Origin: Janthinobacterium aquaticum
Lineage (GTDB): Bacteria; Pseudomonadota; Gammaproteobacteria; Burkholderiales; Burkholderiaceae_D
NCBI RefSeq assembly: GCF_009208565.1
Contig: NZ_WFLK01000003.1
Coordinates: forward strand, 186,001 to 250,000
Length of the DNA: 64,000 nucleotides
Direction: 5' to 3'
Shown here one piece after another: positions 53,738 to 63,866 of this stretch; positions within the stretch are counted from its first letter, which is position 1, and every line of letters begins with the position of its first letter. The notes under the pieces were generated by a model. The model ran no database searches, was not told the origin of the DNA, and saw only the letters and a program-made list of their open reading frames with translations. Both the position numbers and the translations under genes were made by a program.

Positions 53738-53763
53738 AAAGCGCAGCGATCACGCTGCGCTTT
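53738..53763 (-). terminator. Perfect hairpin between pgk and pyk
   Basis: AAAGCGCAGCG pairs with CGCTGCGCTTT over an ATCA loop, with a second stem CCGGGC-GCCCGG at about 53710-53730. On the minus strand only TTT follows, so it is at best an attenuator or processing site. Confidence 0.5.
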
Positions 53764-53789
53764 CCAGTACATGGCTGGCTGATGCGGCC

Positions 53790-55004
53790 TTACTGGCCGG
53801 CGCGCTGCACCAGTACTTCCACCGCTGGCAGGGTCTTGCCTTCCAGGAACTCCAGGAAAGCGCCGCCGCCGGTCGAGATATAACTGATTTTATCGCTGAT
53901 GGCGTATTTTGCAATCGCCGCCAGCGTGTCGCCGCCACCGGCAATCGAAAACGCGTTCGACTCGGCAATGGCCAGCGCCAGCGTTTTGGTGCCGTTGCCG
54001 AACTGGTCGAATTCAAACACGCCCACCGGGCCGTTCCACACGATGGTGCCGGCAGCCTTGATCTGTTCGGCCAGCAGCGCAGCCGTTTTCGGGCCGATAT
54101 CGAGGATCATGTCGTCATCGGCCACATCAGCCACGTCCTTGACAGTGGCCGCTGCCGTTGGCGAGAATTCCTTGGCACACACCACATCGACCGGAATCGG
54201 CACCTGTGCGCCGCGCTTGGCCATGATCTCGATAATCGCCTTGGCTTCCTCGACCAGGTCCGCTTCCACCAGCGACTTGCCGACGTTCAGGCCGACCGCC
54301 TTCATGAAGGTATTGGCAATGCCGCCACCCACGATCAGGTTGTCGACCTTGTCGGACAGCGCTTTCAGGATGGTCAGCTTGCTCGATACTTTCGAGCCGG
54401 CCACGATGGCCAGCAGCGGCCTGGCCGGCGCATGCAGCGCCTTGCCCAGTGCATCGAGTTCGGCCGCCAGCAGCGGACCGGCGGCAGCCACCGGTGCAAA
54501 CTTGGCGATGCCGTGGGTCGATGCTTCGGCGCGGTGGGCGGTGCCGAATGCATCGTTGACATAGATATCGCACAGCTTGGCCATTTTTTGCGCCAGCTCG
54601 TCGCTGTTTTTCTTTTCGCCCTTGTTGACACGGACGTTTTCCAGCAACACCACCTGGCCTGCAGCCAGGTTGTCCAGGCCGGCGCCGTCGACCCAGTCTT
54701 GCTTCAAGGCTACTTCCTTGCCCAGCAGCTCGGACAGGCGTGCGGCAACTGGCGCCAGGCTGTCTTCAGGCTTGAATTCGCCTTCGGTCGGGCGGCCCAG
54801 GTGCGAGGTCACCATCACGATGGCGCCGGCGTCGGCGGCAGCGCGGATGGCCGGTACCGAAGCGCGGATGCGCGTATCTTCGGTAATGTTGCCACTGTCA
54901 TCTTGCGGAACGTTCAGGTCGGCGCGGATAAATACGCGCTTGCCTTGCAGTGCATTTTGGGCGATCAGATCTTGCAGACGGATGAAGTTCAGGGCAACAG
55001 ACAT
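53790..55004 (-). CDS. pgk: Phosphoglycerate kinase
   Basis: The 404-residue enzyme transfers phosphate from 1,3-bisphosphoglycerate to ADP. It shows [76 protein letters not shown] and GGGDTLAAI. The gene leads the run pgk-pyk-fba-purC-purE-purK-tsaC on the minus strand, in the order usual for betaproteobacteria. Confidence 0.97.
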   Translation of the reverse strand: MSVALNFIRLQDLIAQNALQGKRVFIRADLNVPQDDSGNITEDTRIRASVPAIRAAADAGAIVMVTSHLGRPTEGEFKPEDSLAPVAARLSELLGKEVALKQDWVDGAGLDNLAAGQVVLLENVRVNKGEKKNSDELAQKMAKLCDIYVNDAFGTAHRAEASTHGIAKFAPVAAAGPLLAAELDALGKALHAPARPLLAIVAGSKVSSKLTILKALSDKVDNLIVGGGIANTFMKAVGLNVGKSLVEADLVEEAKAIIEIMAKRGAQVPIPVDVVCAKEFSPTAAATVKDVADVADDDMILDIGPKTAALLAEQIKAAGTIVWNGPVGVFEFDQFGNGTKTLALAIAESNAFSIAGGGDTLAAIAKYAISDKISYISTGGGAFLEFLEGKTLPAVEVLVQRAGQ

Positions 55005-55080
55005 GGCAATCCAGGTGAGAGTGGAAGGAAGTGCGCTATTTTACCGCAAGCACCAGCGCAATTCGCCGATTTGTCCCGCT

Positions 55081-55431
55081 TTACTGAAAAACATGCAACA
55101 AGCGCAAGCCGGTAAAAAACAGCATGCCAAAGACGATGGTCTGCAGCATATTGCGCCGGATCAAATAAAAAATCGTCGCGGCAATGGCCGACAACAGTTT
55201 CAGATTCGACAAATCAAAGTGGATCCGGCTGCCCTCCATCAGCAGGTCCGGCGCTATCACGGCCGCCAGCGCGCAGGCCGGCGCAAAGCGCAGCACCTCG
55301 TTGACACGGCGCGGTATCGTCACATGGTGGCCGACCAGCCAGAAAGTGCTGCGCGTGAGCGCCGTGGCCAGCACCAGCACGACAATCGCCGCCCATACAT
55401 CGGGGTTGCCCCATAGCTCTGCATCAAACAT
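55081..55431 (-). CDS. azlD: AzlD-type branched-chain amino acid exporter subunit
   Basis: The 116-residue protein has about four membrane helices and the pattern of AzlD: WAAIVVLVLATALTRSTFWL, VNEVLRFAPACALAAVIAPDLL and AAIATIFYLIRRNMLQTI. It works with AzlC, whose end it overlaps by eight bases, to export branched-chain amino acids or analogues. ATG 55431 lies inside the azlC end. Confidence 0.88.
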   Translation of the reverse strand: MFDAELWGNPDVWAAIVVLVLATALTRSTFWLVGHHVTIPRRVNEVLRFAPACALAAVIAPDLLMEGSRIHFDLSNLKLLSAIAATIFYLIRRNMLQTIVFGMLFFTGLRLLHVFQ

Positions 55432-56143
55432 GTTTTTTCTTCCACTTGTCAGTCAGTTCTTCCACCGCCATCGCCGACAGCATGCCGGCCAGCACAGCTG
55501 CCAGCAGGCCCAGCTTGTAGGGCAAATCAAACGCCAGCACGGCCACGGCACCGGACACCAGCACGCCGCACAGCGCGGCGCGGCCCAGCACCAGCGGTAC
55601 AGTCACGCAGATAATGGCCAGCGTGCCGGCAAAGCCCAGCCCCCATTCGGCCGGAATAGCCGCACCGAGGAAGATCCCAGCCAGCGAGCCCACCTGCCAG
55701 GACAGCCAGTTCGGATAGATCAGCCCCTTGAGGAACGGCACCTTGGCCGGGTCAGGCGTCTCGAGCGGATAGCGCTGCGCAAACAGGCCGACGGCAATAT
55801 CGCCCGAAACATAGCCCAGGCCCAGCCGCTGGCGCCACGGCAGATGCGAAAAATGCGGTGCCAGCAGCACCGAGAAAATCACAAAGCGCAGGTTGACCAC
55901 TACGGCGGTGGCAAAAATGACCCAGATCGGCGCGTGCGCAGCCAGCAATGGCAGCGACGCCAGCTGGGCCGAGCCGGCAAACACCAGCAGCGTCATGACG
56001 CTGGCCTGGAACACCGTCAGGCCGCTCTTGACCATGGCGATGCCCACCACCATGCCCCAGGCGGCAATCCCCAGCAGCGTAGGGGCACCGAGCAGCAAGC
56101 CTTCGCGCCAGGCGCGGCGCTGCTCCTGCAAGAGCGCGCTCAT
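55424..56143 (-). CDS. azlC: AzlC-type branched-chain amino acid exporter subunit
   Basis: The 239-residue membrane protein has about six helices and AzlC motifs: REGLLLGAPTLLGIAAWGMVVG, VFAGSAQLASLPLL, VNLRFVIFSVLLAPHF and FLGAAIPAEWGLGFAGTLA. It forms a two-gene exporter unit with azlD. GGGAG precedes ATG 56143. Confidence 0.92.
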   Translation of the reverse strand: MSALLQEQRRAWREGLLLGAPTLLGIAAWGMVVGIAMVKSGLTVFQASVMTLLVFAGSAQLASLPLLAAHAPIWVIFATAVVVNLRFVIFSVLLAPHFSHLPWRQRLGLGYVSGDIAVGLFAQRYPLETPDPAKVPFLKGLIYPNWLSWQVGSLAGIFLGAAIPAEWGLGFAGTLAIICVTVPLVLGRAALCGVLVSGAVAVLAFDLPYKLGLLAAVLAGMLSAMAVEELTDKWKKKHV

Positions 56144-56410
56144 GCTGTGCTCCCACAGTTAAATTGTGGCAAATGTGCAACACTGGCATAAACAAACAGC
56201 CACGCCGGCGGCGTAGTCAGCAGAGAAAACTGGGGCATGAGGGCAGGCAAAGGTGGGAGTCGAACCGGCGTATTCCGGTGCAGCGGCGTGTCAGGCCAGG
56301 CCGCCATTCTAGCGATGAATTTTAATGCCTGCGCGAATCCGTTAAAATCGTGGTTTTGCAGCAGCGTATTTCATTCACTCGACCTATTTAGCCTCACGGA
56401 GCATGACAAG

Positions 56411-56605
56411 ATGACAAACACCACCCAGCCAGCGGTCGAACTCGACGGTAAGGACCTGCCAGCCCACTGCCCTAACCCGGCCATGCCGCTGTGGTCGTCG
56501 CATCCGCGGGTGTTCCTGGAATTTAACCACGACGGCGTGGCCAAGTGCCCGTACTGCGGCACCGCCTACAAGCTCAAGCCAGGCGCCAGCGCCGGCCATC
56601 ACTAA
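56411..56605 (+). CDS. CHCC zinc-finger protein
   Basis: The 64-residue protein has HCPNPAMPLWSSHPRVFL and CPYCGTAYKL, giving the C-H-C-C pattern of the NDUFS6-like zinc-binding family. Bacterial members are small proteins of unclear role, sometimes linked to complex I. ATG 56411 follows GGAG. The longer upstream frame is untranslated leader. The 267-base gap before it holds no gene. Confidence 0.9.
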   Translation: MTNTTQPAVELDGKDLPAHCPNPAMPLWSSHPRVFLEFNHDGVAKCPYCGTAYKLKPGASAGHH

Positions 56606-56705
56606 GCATCATGCATCGCCCGACGGCGCGCCAGGGCGCGCCGTTGCTGTCTCGGGCCGGCATCAAGCAATCTTTTAGCCAGTATCACGCGACACCGGAG
56701 TACCC

Positions 56706-57131
56706 ATGAAACGTGTGAAGGAACTGAACGGCAGCGCGGCGGAAACCGAAGCGGCCTTTTACGATGCACTCAACCGCGCCGATCTCGACGCGCTGATGGC
56801 GCTGTGGGCCGACGATGAAGAAATCGTCTGCATCCATCCGGGCGGCGCGCGCCTGATCGGCCATGCCGCCATTCGCGCCTCCTGGGCCACCATCTTTGCC
56901 AACGGCGGCCTGCCCATCGTGCCGTCGCAACTGCATGAAACCCATAATCTGATGAGCTCGGTTCATACCGTGATCGAAGGCGTTACCGCCAGCGAAGGCA
57001 CGCCCGCGCATTTGCTGGCCACCAATGTCTACGTGAAAACGCCACGCGGCTGGCGCATCGTGCTGCACCATGTCTCGGTGGCGCCAGGCGCCGCGCCCAG
57101 CGATACGGTGGTCGCGCAGATCCTGCATTAA
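56706..57131 (+). CDS. NTF2-like (SnoaL/SgcJ-type) protein
   Basis: The 141-residue protein is of the NTF2-like fold: AETEAAFYDALNRADLDALMALWADDEEIVCIHPGG, HAAIRASWATIF and WRIVLHHVSVAPG are the usual cone-shaped pocket elements. Relatives include polyketide cyclases and stress proteins; the activity here is unknown. CGGAG precedes ATG 56706. Confidence 0.85.
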   Translation: MKRVKELNGSAAETEAAFYDALNRADLDALMALWADDEEIVCIHPGGARLIGHAAIRASWATIFANGGLPIVPSQLHETHNLMSSVHTVIEGVTASEGTPAHLLATNVYVKTPRGWRIVLHHVSVAPGAAPSDTVVAQILH

Positions 57132-57141
57132 ATCGCCGGCC

Positions 57142-58143
57142 ATGAGTTACCGCGCCCCGCTGTGGTTGCCCGGCGGGCATCTGCAGACGATCTATCCGGC
57201 CCTGTGCATCAGCCGCCCCCAGGTAGCATACCGGCGCGAGCGCTGGAACGCGCCCGACGGCGACTTTGTCGATGTCGACCTGGTCGACGGCCAGCCCGGC
57301 CAGCCGCTGGTGGTGCTGTTCCACGGCCTGGAAGGTTCGTCCGACAGCCATTATGCGCGTGCGCTGATGCATGCGGTGGCGGCGCGCGGCTGGTCGGGCG
57401 CGGTGCCGCATTTTCGCGGCTGCTCGGGCGAAGCGAACCGGGGGCCGCGTTTTTATCACTCCGGCGACGCCGAGGAAATCGACTGGCTGCTGCGCCGCCT
57501 GCATGCACGCGCCACCGGCAAGCTGTACGCGGCCGGCGTCTCGCTGGGCGGCAACGCGCTGCTGTGCTGGCTGGGCCAGTCGCAGCAGCAGGCCGGCTTT
57601 GTCGATGCGGCCGCCGCTGTCTCGGCCCCGCTCGACCTGGCGCAGGGCGGGCGCGCGCTGTCGTCGGGCGCCAACCGGCTCTATACGCGCATGTTCCTGC
57701 GCACCCTGAAACCGAAATGCCTGGCCAAGCTCGACCAGTTTCCCGGCCTGTTTGCACGCGACGCCATGCTGGCCGCGCGCGACCTGCATGCGTTCGACAA
57801 TGTGGTGACGGCTCCCTTGCACGGCTACCGCGACGCCGATGACTACTGGCACCGCGCCAGCGCACGCCATGTGCTGCCCGATATCACCGTGCCGACGCTG
57901 GTAATGAACGCCCGCAACGATCCTTTCCTGCCGGGCCAGTACCTGCCGCGCCTGGCGTCGTCAATGGTTGAACTCGATTATCCGCGCGAAGGCGGCCATG
58001 TGGGCTTTGCCACCGGCCGCGCGCCGGGCCGGCTCGACTGGCTGCCGCAGCGCCTGCTGGGATTTTTTGAACGCGGCAATGTCGCGCCAGCCAACGCGCA
58101 AAGCTGTCATGCTGGCCCCATCATGCACGGAGAAACTGCTTAA
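57142..58143 (+). CDS. YheT family alpha/beta hydrolase
   Basis: The 333-residue protein resembles YheT of E. coli: LWLPGGHLQTIYPAL at the start, VVLFHGLEGSSDSHYARALM, FRGCSGEANRGPRFYHSG, the nucleophile elbow GVSLGGNALL, and NARNDPFLPG with GGHVGF for the acid and histidine. Function in vivo is unclear. The start ATG 57142 follows the NTF2-like gene by ten bases; the stop TAA overlaps the next ATG by one base. Confidence 0.9.
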   Translation: MSYRAPLWLPGGHLQTIYPALCISRPQVAYRRERWNAPDGDFVDVDLVDGQPGQPLVVLFHGLEGSSDSHYARALMHAVAARGWSGAVPHFRGCSGEANRGPRFYHSGDAEEIDWLLRRLHARATGKLYAAGVSLGGNALLCWLGQSQQQAGFVDAAAAVSAPLDLAQGGRALSSGANRLYTRMFLRTLKPKCLAKLDQFPGLFARDAMLAARDLHAFDNVVTAPLHGYRDADDYWHRASARHVLPDITVPTLVMNARNDPFLPGQYLPRLASSMVELDYPREGGHVGFATGRAPGRLDWLPQRLLGFFERGNVAPANAQSCHAGPIMHGETA

Positions 58144-58733
58144 TGGATGAGATCGTCAAACAGGCGCTGGCCAAATGGCCCAATGTGCCGCATTGCTACG
58201 GCTGGCTGGCATTGGACGCGCGCGGTGTCTGGCGCATGCGCGACGCGCACGCGCAGCAGGCCAATCTGCCGGGTGACAAGATCGCCCATGCCGCCCTGCT
58301 CGGCTTTATCAACCGCAATTACGACCATGACGAGCGCGGCTGCTGGTTTTTCCAGAACGGCCCGCAGCGCGTCTATCTGAACCTGGAAGCGACGCCCTTT
58401 ATTGCGCGCAGCGATCCGCAGCATGGCTACGTGGTGCAGACCGGTGCGCCGCTCGACGCCGTCGATGGCGCTTATCTGTGCGATAACGGCGCGCTGATCC
58501 TCACGCAAGGCGAGATCGTGGCGCAGCTGGACGACCGTGACCTGGCTGGCGCGCTCGAATCGCTGCGCCTCGATGGCCAGGCCGTCAGCGACGAAACCTT
58601 GCTGGCCTGGCTGGCGCAGCCGGCAAACAAGCTGACGCTGCAAGTGGATGAAAAAACGCTGGCGCTGCAGCCGCTTGCTTATGGCGCAGTAGCAGCGCAC
58701 TTCGGCTTCCAGCGCCTGCCGCAGGCTTCCTAG
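58143..58733 (+). CDS. Conserved protein of unknown function, yheT neighbour
   Basis: The 196-residue protein starts DEIVKQALAKWPNVPHCYGW, then LALDARGVWRMRD, HAALLGFINRNYDHDERGCWFFQNGPQRVYLNLE and GHLDGQ-type helices at the end. Its DUF number is not certain (possibly DUF2946 by recall). No membrane helix or catalytic motif is visible. It overlaps the hydrolase stop by one base and its stop shares a CTAG with the converging M48 peptidase. Confidence 0.75.
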   Translation: MDEIVKQALAKWPNVPHCYGWLALDARGVWRMRDAHAQQANLPGDKIAHAALLGFINRNYDHDERGCWFFQNGPQRVYLNLEATPFIARSDPQHGYVVQTGAPLDAVDGAYLCDNGALILTQGEIVAQLDDRDLAGALESLRLDGQAVSDETLLAWLAQPANKLTLQVDEKTLALQPLAYGAVAAHFGFQRLPQAS

Positions 58734-60322
58734 GATTTTTCGTCCTTCAGCTGCTGGCGCCGCTTTTCCTGCAATTCACGTTCGCGCGCATCGATCACGG
58801 CTTGCTCGTAAAAGGTCGCATCGGTCGCCTTGCGCGCAATGTTCAACTGGTCCAGCGCCGCCATGGTGCCGCCCTGCAGCACATACGATTCGGCCAGCGC
58901 CATATGCTGCAAGCTCATCTTGCCCTGGTCGGCGTAGGCCTTGGCCAGCAGGTCGTACAGTTCCGGCTCTTCCCGGTACAGCTGCACCTGGTCGCGCAGG
59001 TACAGCGTCGCCTGCTCCAGCTTACCAGTGGCAATCAGCGCTTCGGCATACTGGCGCGCGATGCCGCGCGAGAGCGGATAGCGCTGGCGCGTGGCCTCAG
59101 CCGCCTTCAGCGCCTGCTGGGCTGCCGCCGGCTTCTGTTCGGGCATCAGCAGCACTTCCAGCTCCATCGCCGCCAGCAAAGCGTTCGGCCCTTGCGTGCC
59201 GCCCGAAGTAAATACGTTGGCGCCGGCCGGCTTGTGCAGCGCGGCGTTGGCGGCATCAAGTTCGGCCTGCGCTTCGTCAGGCTTGCCCTGCTTGACGGCC
59301 ACGAACGACAGGCCGTAGTGGGCAGCGGTGACCTGGAAACGGCTTTGCTGTTCCAGCTGGGTCTTGAAAGTGGCCTTGGCGTTCAACAAGCCCTGCACGC
59401 TTTCGTCCTGCAGCACACGTGCCCGTGCCCGCGCCAGGTGAAAATTGAGGCTGTCGGGACGCTGCTTGTAGGGCTGCTCGCGGATGCGCGCCTGGATATC
59501 GGCAATGCGTTCGGTGGTCAAGGGGTGGGTTTGCAGATAGGCCGGCACCAGGTCGCTGTAGGACCGGCTGGCCGCCTGCATGCGGCCGAAGAACGCCACC
59601 ATGCCCGAGGTATCGAAACCGGCCTCGCCCATGATCTGGAAACCGATGCGGTCCGCTTCGCGCTCGGCGTCGCGGCCGAAATTGAGCTGGCGCTGGATCG
59701 CCAGCCCCTGGCCGGCGGCAAACACGCCCATCGCCACATCGCCGCCGGCACGCGAGGCCAACGCCGCCAGCAGGATCGCCGCCAGCGGCATCAGGGCATC
59801 CTGGCGCTGCTGGCCCAGCATGCGCGCAATATGGCGCTGCGCCACATGGCCGATCTCGTGCGACAGCACGGAAGCAAGCTCGGCCTCGGTCTGCGCCGCC
59901 AGCAGCAAGGCCGAATGCACGCCGATAAAACCGCCAGGCAAGGCAAAGGCATTGAGCTGCGGATCGCGCACGGCAAAGAAGAAATAATCGTAACTCGTTT
60001 CGCCGCGCACGCTGGGGCGCGCCGCCACCAGCGCATTGCCAAAGCTGTTCAGGTATTCGAGCAGCGGCGCATCGTCGAGGTAGTCGCGGTCGCCGCGCAG
60101 CCCGCGCATGATCTCCTCGCCGACCTTGCGCTCCATCAGCGGCGACAGATCGACGCGCGAGGTGTCGCCCAGATTGGGCAGATTGGGCGCCGGCGGCACC
60201 GGCAGCGAGGTGACGACAGCGGAAGAAGGCGCCGGCGGCGGCGCCTGGGCCAGCGGCGCCGCCATCGGAGCCGCTAGCAACAACGCCAGCCAACGCCAGT
60301 GCAAACGCAGGACTTTGGGCAT
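58730..60322 (-). CDS. M48 family metallopeptidase with TPR repeats (BepA-like)
   Basis: The 530-residue periplasmic protein has a signal peptide ([24 protein letters not shown]), an M48 zinc site HEIGH (H155, E156, H159) with the third ligand in [11 protein letters not shown] (about 218-227), and a C-terminal TPR region (about 290-520). This domain order is that of BepA, which controls outer membrane protein assembly and LptD maturation. ATG 60322 is chosen for the signal peptide. The stop overlaps that of the converging gene. Confidence 0.9.
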   Translation of the reverse strand: MPKVLRLHWRWLALLLAAPMAAPLAQAPPPAPSSAVVTSLPVPPAPNLPNLGDTSRVDLSPLMERKVGEEIMRGLRGDRDYLDDAPLLEYLNSFGNALVAARPSVRGETSYDYFFFAVRDPQLNAFALPGGFIGVHSALLLAAQTEAELASVLSHEIGHVAQRHIARMLGQQRQDALMPLAAILLAALASRAGGDVAMGVFAAGQGLAIQRQLNFGRDAEREADRIGFQIMGEAGFDTSGMVAFFGRMQAASRSYSDLVPAYLQTHPLTTERIADIQARIREQPYKQRPDSLNFHLARARARVLQDESVQGLLNAKATFKTQLEQQSRFQVTAAHYGLSFVAVKQGKPDEAQAELDAANAALHKPAGANVFTSGGTQGPNALLAAMELEVLLMPEQKPAAAQQALKAAEATRQRYPLSRGIARQYAEALIATGKLEQATLYLRDQVQLYREEPELYDLLAKAYADQGKMSLQHMALAESYVLQGGTMAALDQLNIARKATDATFYEQAVIDARERELQEKRRQQLKDEKS

Positions 60323-60494
60323 GGTGGTCAAGTGGGTAAGTGGAAATCGCACGGGTGATATCATACCTTGTAAGATCACAGGCATTCGCACATCGCTCGC
60401 AACGGCGTCTATGCCGGGGTTGGAAAAACGCCCCCTGCCTGACCGCTATTCAAACCCGCGGCAATTACACCAACCTTTTTCCAGAACAGACAAT

Positions 60495-61001
60495 ATGACC
60501 CCAGCAGATCCACACGCCGCCAGCGGCGAACTGACCCACTTCGACGCCGCCGGCCAGGCCCATATGGTCGATGTGGGCGGCAAGGACGACACGCGCCGCA
60601 GCGCCGTGGCCGCCGGCACCATCCGCATGCAGCCGGCTACGCTGGCGCTGATTATTTCCGGCAACGCCAAGAAAGGCGACGTACTGGGCATCGCCCGCAT
60701 TGCCGCCATCATGGCCGCCAAGCGCACCAGCGACCTGATTCCCCTGTGCCATCCGCTGGCACTGACGCGCGTGACGGTCGATTTCGAGATCGACGAAGCA
60801 GCCAACAGCGTGCACTGCCGCGTCCAGGTCGATACCACCGGCAAGACCGGCGTGGAAATGGAGGCGCTCACGTCGGTGCAGGTGGGCCTGTTGACCATCT
60901 ACGACATGTGCAAGGCGGTCGACCGTGGCATGGTGATGACCAATGTGCGGGTGCTGGAAAAGCATGGCGGGAAGTCGGGTGACTGGACGGCCGCTTTGTA
61001 A
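60495..61001 (+). CDS. moaC: Cyclic pyranopterin monophosphate synthase
   Basis: The 168-residue enzyme closes the cyclic pyranopterin of molybdenum cofactor. It shows [72 protein letters not shown] and [11 protein letters not shown]. Length is normal. The longer in-frame extension is antisense to the M48 gene and rejected. No other moa gene is adjacent. Confidence 0.96.
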   Translation: MTPADPHAASGELTHFDAAGQAHMVDVGGKDDTRRSAVAAGTIRMQPATLALIISGNAKKGDVLGIARIAAIMAAKRTSDLIPLCHPLALTRVTVDFEIDEAANSVHCRVQVDTTGKTGVEMEALTSVQVGLLTIYDMCKAVDRGMVMTNVRVLEKHGGKSGDWTAAL

Positions 61002-61014
61002 CTCCTCCAAGCGC

Positions 61015-61383
61015 TTACTTTGCCGCAACCGGGCGGCGCCGCATGGCGCGCAGCAGCAGGATAGCGCAGCACAGGCACAGGGCGATAATCGCTTTTGACA
61101 GCGGCAGATGGAACTGCGCCGAGCCGGCTGCAGCAAAGCCGGCGTGTATCACGAAAGTCACGATGCCAAGTCCAGCGCAGATGACGGCAAACAGGCGCGC
61201 GCCCGGGGTGTTGGTCAGCACATGGCGATAGCCGACCAGCACGACGGCAATCGCGGCAAAATTGAACGCCAGATAGCCCTGCACGCCGCCGGGCAGATGG
61301 AACATCTCCCATTCGTGCCAGTAGGCGGCGTCGATCTGGTGCAAAATCAAAAACAACATTGTCCAAAAATAGCTGCGGGCCAT
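61015..61383 (-). CDS. Small membrane protein (DUF6713-like)
   Basis: The 122-residue protein has four membrane helices and begins ARSYFWTMLFLILHQIDAAYWHEWEMFHLPGG, with HQIDAAYWHEWEMF forming a conserved polar patch. The family number is by recall. Function unknown. AGGAC precedes ATG 61383. Confidence 0.7.
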   Translation of the reverse strand: MARSYFWTMLFLILHQIDAAYWHEWEMFHLPGGVQGYLAFNFAAIAVVLVGYRHVLTNTPGARLFAVICAGLGIVTFVIHAGFAAAGSAQFHLPLSKAIIALCLCCAILLLRAMRRRPVAAK

Positions 61384-61546
61384 GGCGTGTCCTGAATGAA
61401 ATAGGCCGCCATTGTAAGTCAGTCATTGGACGCCGGAAAAACTGCGCCCGCAAAAAACAGTTGCAGATAGAATCTTGCATAAAGCCACAGCATGCACTTT
61501 TGCTAAACTACCGCAGAGCCATCTGCGAATCTGCAAACGAGCCTCC

Positions 61547-62275
61547 ATGACCAGTCAAGCCACCAATCAAGCCGCCAGCAAGGACACCGCCCCGCAAGCG
61601 CTGCCGTTCGAAGCCATGCATCTGCAGGTCGGTGGCCGCATCCAGTTTATTACGCACCGTACCATCAAGCCGCTACGCTATTTTTCCAGCGTGATCGGCT
61701 ACCTCAAGGACGACTACCTGATACTCAAGACGCCAATCGAGAACGGCGTGCCGATCGGCCTCGATGAGGGCGACAAGCTGACCATCCGCGTGTTTTCCGG
61801 CGTTTCGGTCTGCTCGTTTTCCTGCAGCGTGCTGCGCGTGTTCGGGCGTCCATTGCACTATGTGCATGTGAGCTTTCCCGACGTGATCGAAGGCACCAGC
61901 TTGCGCACGGCCATGCGCGTGAAGGTGTCGCTGCCGGCGCAGCTGACCTGCCGCGATCAGCCGCAGGTACCGATTCAGATCGTCAACCTCAGCGTGTCGG
62001 GCGCGCTGATCGAGTCGCCTGGCATGCTTACACCCGACGACGACGGCGTGGCGCTGACCTTTACCCTGCTGGCGCCGCCGGACCGGCGGCCGATGCGCAT
62101 CGAGGCGCGCGCCCGCGTGCAAAATGTCAGCATGGGCAAGCCCGGCTCGGACATCAGCGCCGATGAGGTCTATACCTACGGCCTGCAGTTTGTCGACCTG
62201 GAGGCCATCCATTATGCGCTGCTGCAGAACCTGATCTACGAGGCGCTGATTTCCGACCGCCAGAAAATCGTCTAG
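61547..62275 (+). CDS. YcgR-like PilZ protein, cyclic di-GMP receptor
   Basis: The 242-residue protein has an N-terminal YcgR-type domain (GGRIQFITHRTIKPLRYFSSVIGYL) and a C-terminal PilZ domain with the c-di-GMP signature RTAMR (RxxxR) and NLSVSG (D/NxSxxG). By analogy to YcgR it would act on motility or surface structure when c-di-GMP is bound. Several c-di-GMP enzymes lie 30-35 kb away in this window. ATG 61547 is the start; the upstream in-frame part is leader. Confidence 0.9.
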   Translation: MTSQATNQAASKDTAPQALPFEAMHLQVGGRIQFITHRTIKPLRYFSSVIGYLKDDYLILKTPIENGVPIGLDEGDKLTIRVFSGVSVCSFSCSVLRVFGRPLHYVHVSFPDVIEGTSLRTAMRVKVSLPAQLTCRDQPQVPIQIVNLSVSGALIESPGMLTPDDDGVALTFTLLAPPDRRPMRIEARARVQNVSMGKPGSDISADEVYTYGLQFVDLEAIHYALLQNLIYEALISDRQKIV

Positions 62276-62290
62276 CGCCTGCCCAGCTAC

Positions 62291-62755
62291 TTACAAGGAA
62301 GCCACTACCGTTGGCGGATTGTTGCGCAAGATCGCCTCTTTGGCGACCGTGTTGGTGACAGTAGTGCTATTGCGCCAAGCCAGGCTGCTGGAGCCCGGCT
62401 CCAGGCTCATGGTAATAGTCTGGCCGCCGATATCGGCGCCCAGGTCAGGCGCCAGCAACAACGCGATATTGCCCTGGCTGACGCTGGCGCTGGCCACTTC
62501 GCGCGTGCGAGTAAAAACCGGAATGCCGGTGGGCACGGCCTCGGTGGTGGTGGCGCAGGCAGCAGCTTCGCCGCCATGCTCCTGCACGCATAGCGCCACG
62601 GCCGTTTTCAACGGCGCGGCGGCAGCGAGCGCGTTGCTGACTTTGGCGCGCATGGTGTAGTCGCTGTACTGCGGTATCGCCACGGCCGCCAGGATGCCGG
62701 CGATGGCCACTACGATCATCAGTTCTATCAGGGTAAATCCGGCTTGCGTATGCAT
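62291..62755 (-). CDS. Type IV pilin-like protein
   Basis: The 154-residue prepilin starts [19 protein letters not shown], with cleavage after G6, Phe at +1 and Glu at +5, followed by the hydrophobic helix ([19 protein letters not shown]). The mature part has two cysteines (VALCVQ and AACATT) that can form the D-region loop. It is probably a major or minor pilin subunit. AGGAGA precedes ATG 62755. No other pil gene is adjacent. Confidence 0.88.
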   Translation of the reverse strand: MHTQAGFTLIELMIVVAIAGILAAVAIPQYSDYTMRAKVSNALAAAAPLKTAVALCVQEHGGEAAACATTTEAVPTGIPVFTRTREVASASVSQGNIALLLAPDLGADIGGQTITMSLEPGSSSLAWRNSTTVTNTVAKEAILRNNPPTVVASL

Positions 62756-62921
62756 GGTCTCCTCCCGGTGTGCAGATGTGCTGGCAGGTAGATGTGCAAG
62801 CGCCGTGCCAACAGCGTCCAGGGGCAAAGCAAGCCGGGCGGCAACGAAAGTGACGTTTTTTGTCGCGCCGCGACCATCATCGTCCGCACGCGACCAGAAT
62901 CGCCGTAGCCGTTCGGGCAAT

Positions 62922-62948
62922 AAAAAAAGGAGCCGAAGCTCCTTTTTT
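62922..62948 (-). terminator. Intrinsic terminator after sucD
   Basis: GGAGC pairs with GCTCC; on the minus strand the loop is TTCG (a stable UUCG tetraloop) and a T-run follows. An A-tract on the other side makes it usable for both directions. Confidence 0.92.
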
Positions 62949-62971
62949 GTACTACGTCAGACAGGCTGCAA

Positions 62972-63853
62972 TTACAGCATGGCTTTCAGCAGACGCGCCA
63001 TTTCCGACGGGTTTTTGGTGACGGTGATGCCGCACGCTTCCATGATTTCCAGCTTGGCTTGCGCGGTGTCGGCGCCGCCCGAGATCAGCGCGCCGGCGTG
63101 GCCCATGCGCTTGCCTGGAGGCGCGGTCACGCCAGCGATAAAGCCAACCACCGGCTTTTTCATGTTGTCCTTGATCCAATAGGCTGCATTGGCTTCGTCA
63201 GGGCCACCGATTTCGCCGATCATGATGACCGCGTCGGTATCAGGATCGTCGTTGAACATCTTCATCACGTCGATGTGCTTCAGGCCGTTGATCGGGTCGC
63301 CGCCGATACCGACTGCCGACGATTGGCCCAGGCCCAGTGCGGTCAGTTGGCCGACTGCTTCATAGGTCAGTGTACCCGAACGCGACACCACGCCGATACG
63401 GCCTTTTTTATGGATGTGACCTGGCATGATGCCGATCTTGATTTCGTCAGGGGTGATCAAGCCTGGGCAGTTAGGGCCCAGCAGCAGCGTTTTGCTGCCG
63501 GCTTTGGCCATGCGGTCTTTCAGCACCATCATGTCGCGTACTGGAATGCCTTCGGTAATGCAAATGGCCAGATCCATTTCAGCTTCGACAGCTTCCCAGA
63601 TCGCAGCGGCTGCGCCTGCTGGCGGCACGTAGATGACCGACACGTTGGCGCCGGTTTCTTTTTTCGCTTCGGTAACGTTAGCGAAAATAGGAATGCCTTC
63701 GAAGTCTTCGCCAGCTTTCTTCGGGTTCACGCCTGCCACGAAGGCAGCTTTGCCGTTCGCGTAGTCGCGGCAACCGCGGGTGTGGAACTGGCCGGTCTTG
63801 CCGGTAATCCCTTGGGTGACAACTTTGGTATCTTTATTGATCAGAATGGACAT
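62972..63853 (-). CDS. sucD: Succinyl-CoA synthetase, alpha subunit
   Basis: The 293-residue subunit joins succinate, CoA and nucleotide in the TCA cycle. It shows TKVVTQGITGKTGQFHT (CoA-binding), GVNPKKAGE, LLGPNCPGLI, IGIMPGHIHKKGRIGVVSRSGTL and GHAGALISGG with the phosphohistidine. AAGGAA precedes ATG 63853. It follows sucC by 13 bases. Confidence 0.97.
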   Translation of the reverse strand: MSILINKDTKVVTQGITGKTGQFHTRGCRDYANGKAAFVAGVNPKKAGEDFEGIPIFANVTEAKKETGANVSVIYVPPAGAAAAIWEAVEAEMDLAICITEGIPVRDMMVLKDRMAKAGSKTLLLGPNCPGLITPDEIKIGIMPGHIHKKGRIGVVSRSGTLTYEAVGQLTALGLGQSSAVGIGGDPINGLKHIDVMKMFNDDPDTDAVIMIGEIGGPDEANAAYWIKDNMKKPVVGFIAGVTAPPGKRMGHAGALISGGADTAQAKLEIMEACGITVTKNPSEMARLLKAML

Positions 63854-63866
63854 GTTGATTCCTTAA

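Noticed and set aside
56240..56330. Sequence on the minus strand resembling a tRNA T-arm (GGTTCGACTCCCACC).
   Set aside because: The T stem pairs poorly, and no acceptor, anticodon or D-arm can be built upstream. It could be a worn attachment-site remnant, but nothing supports that.
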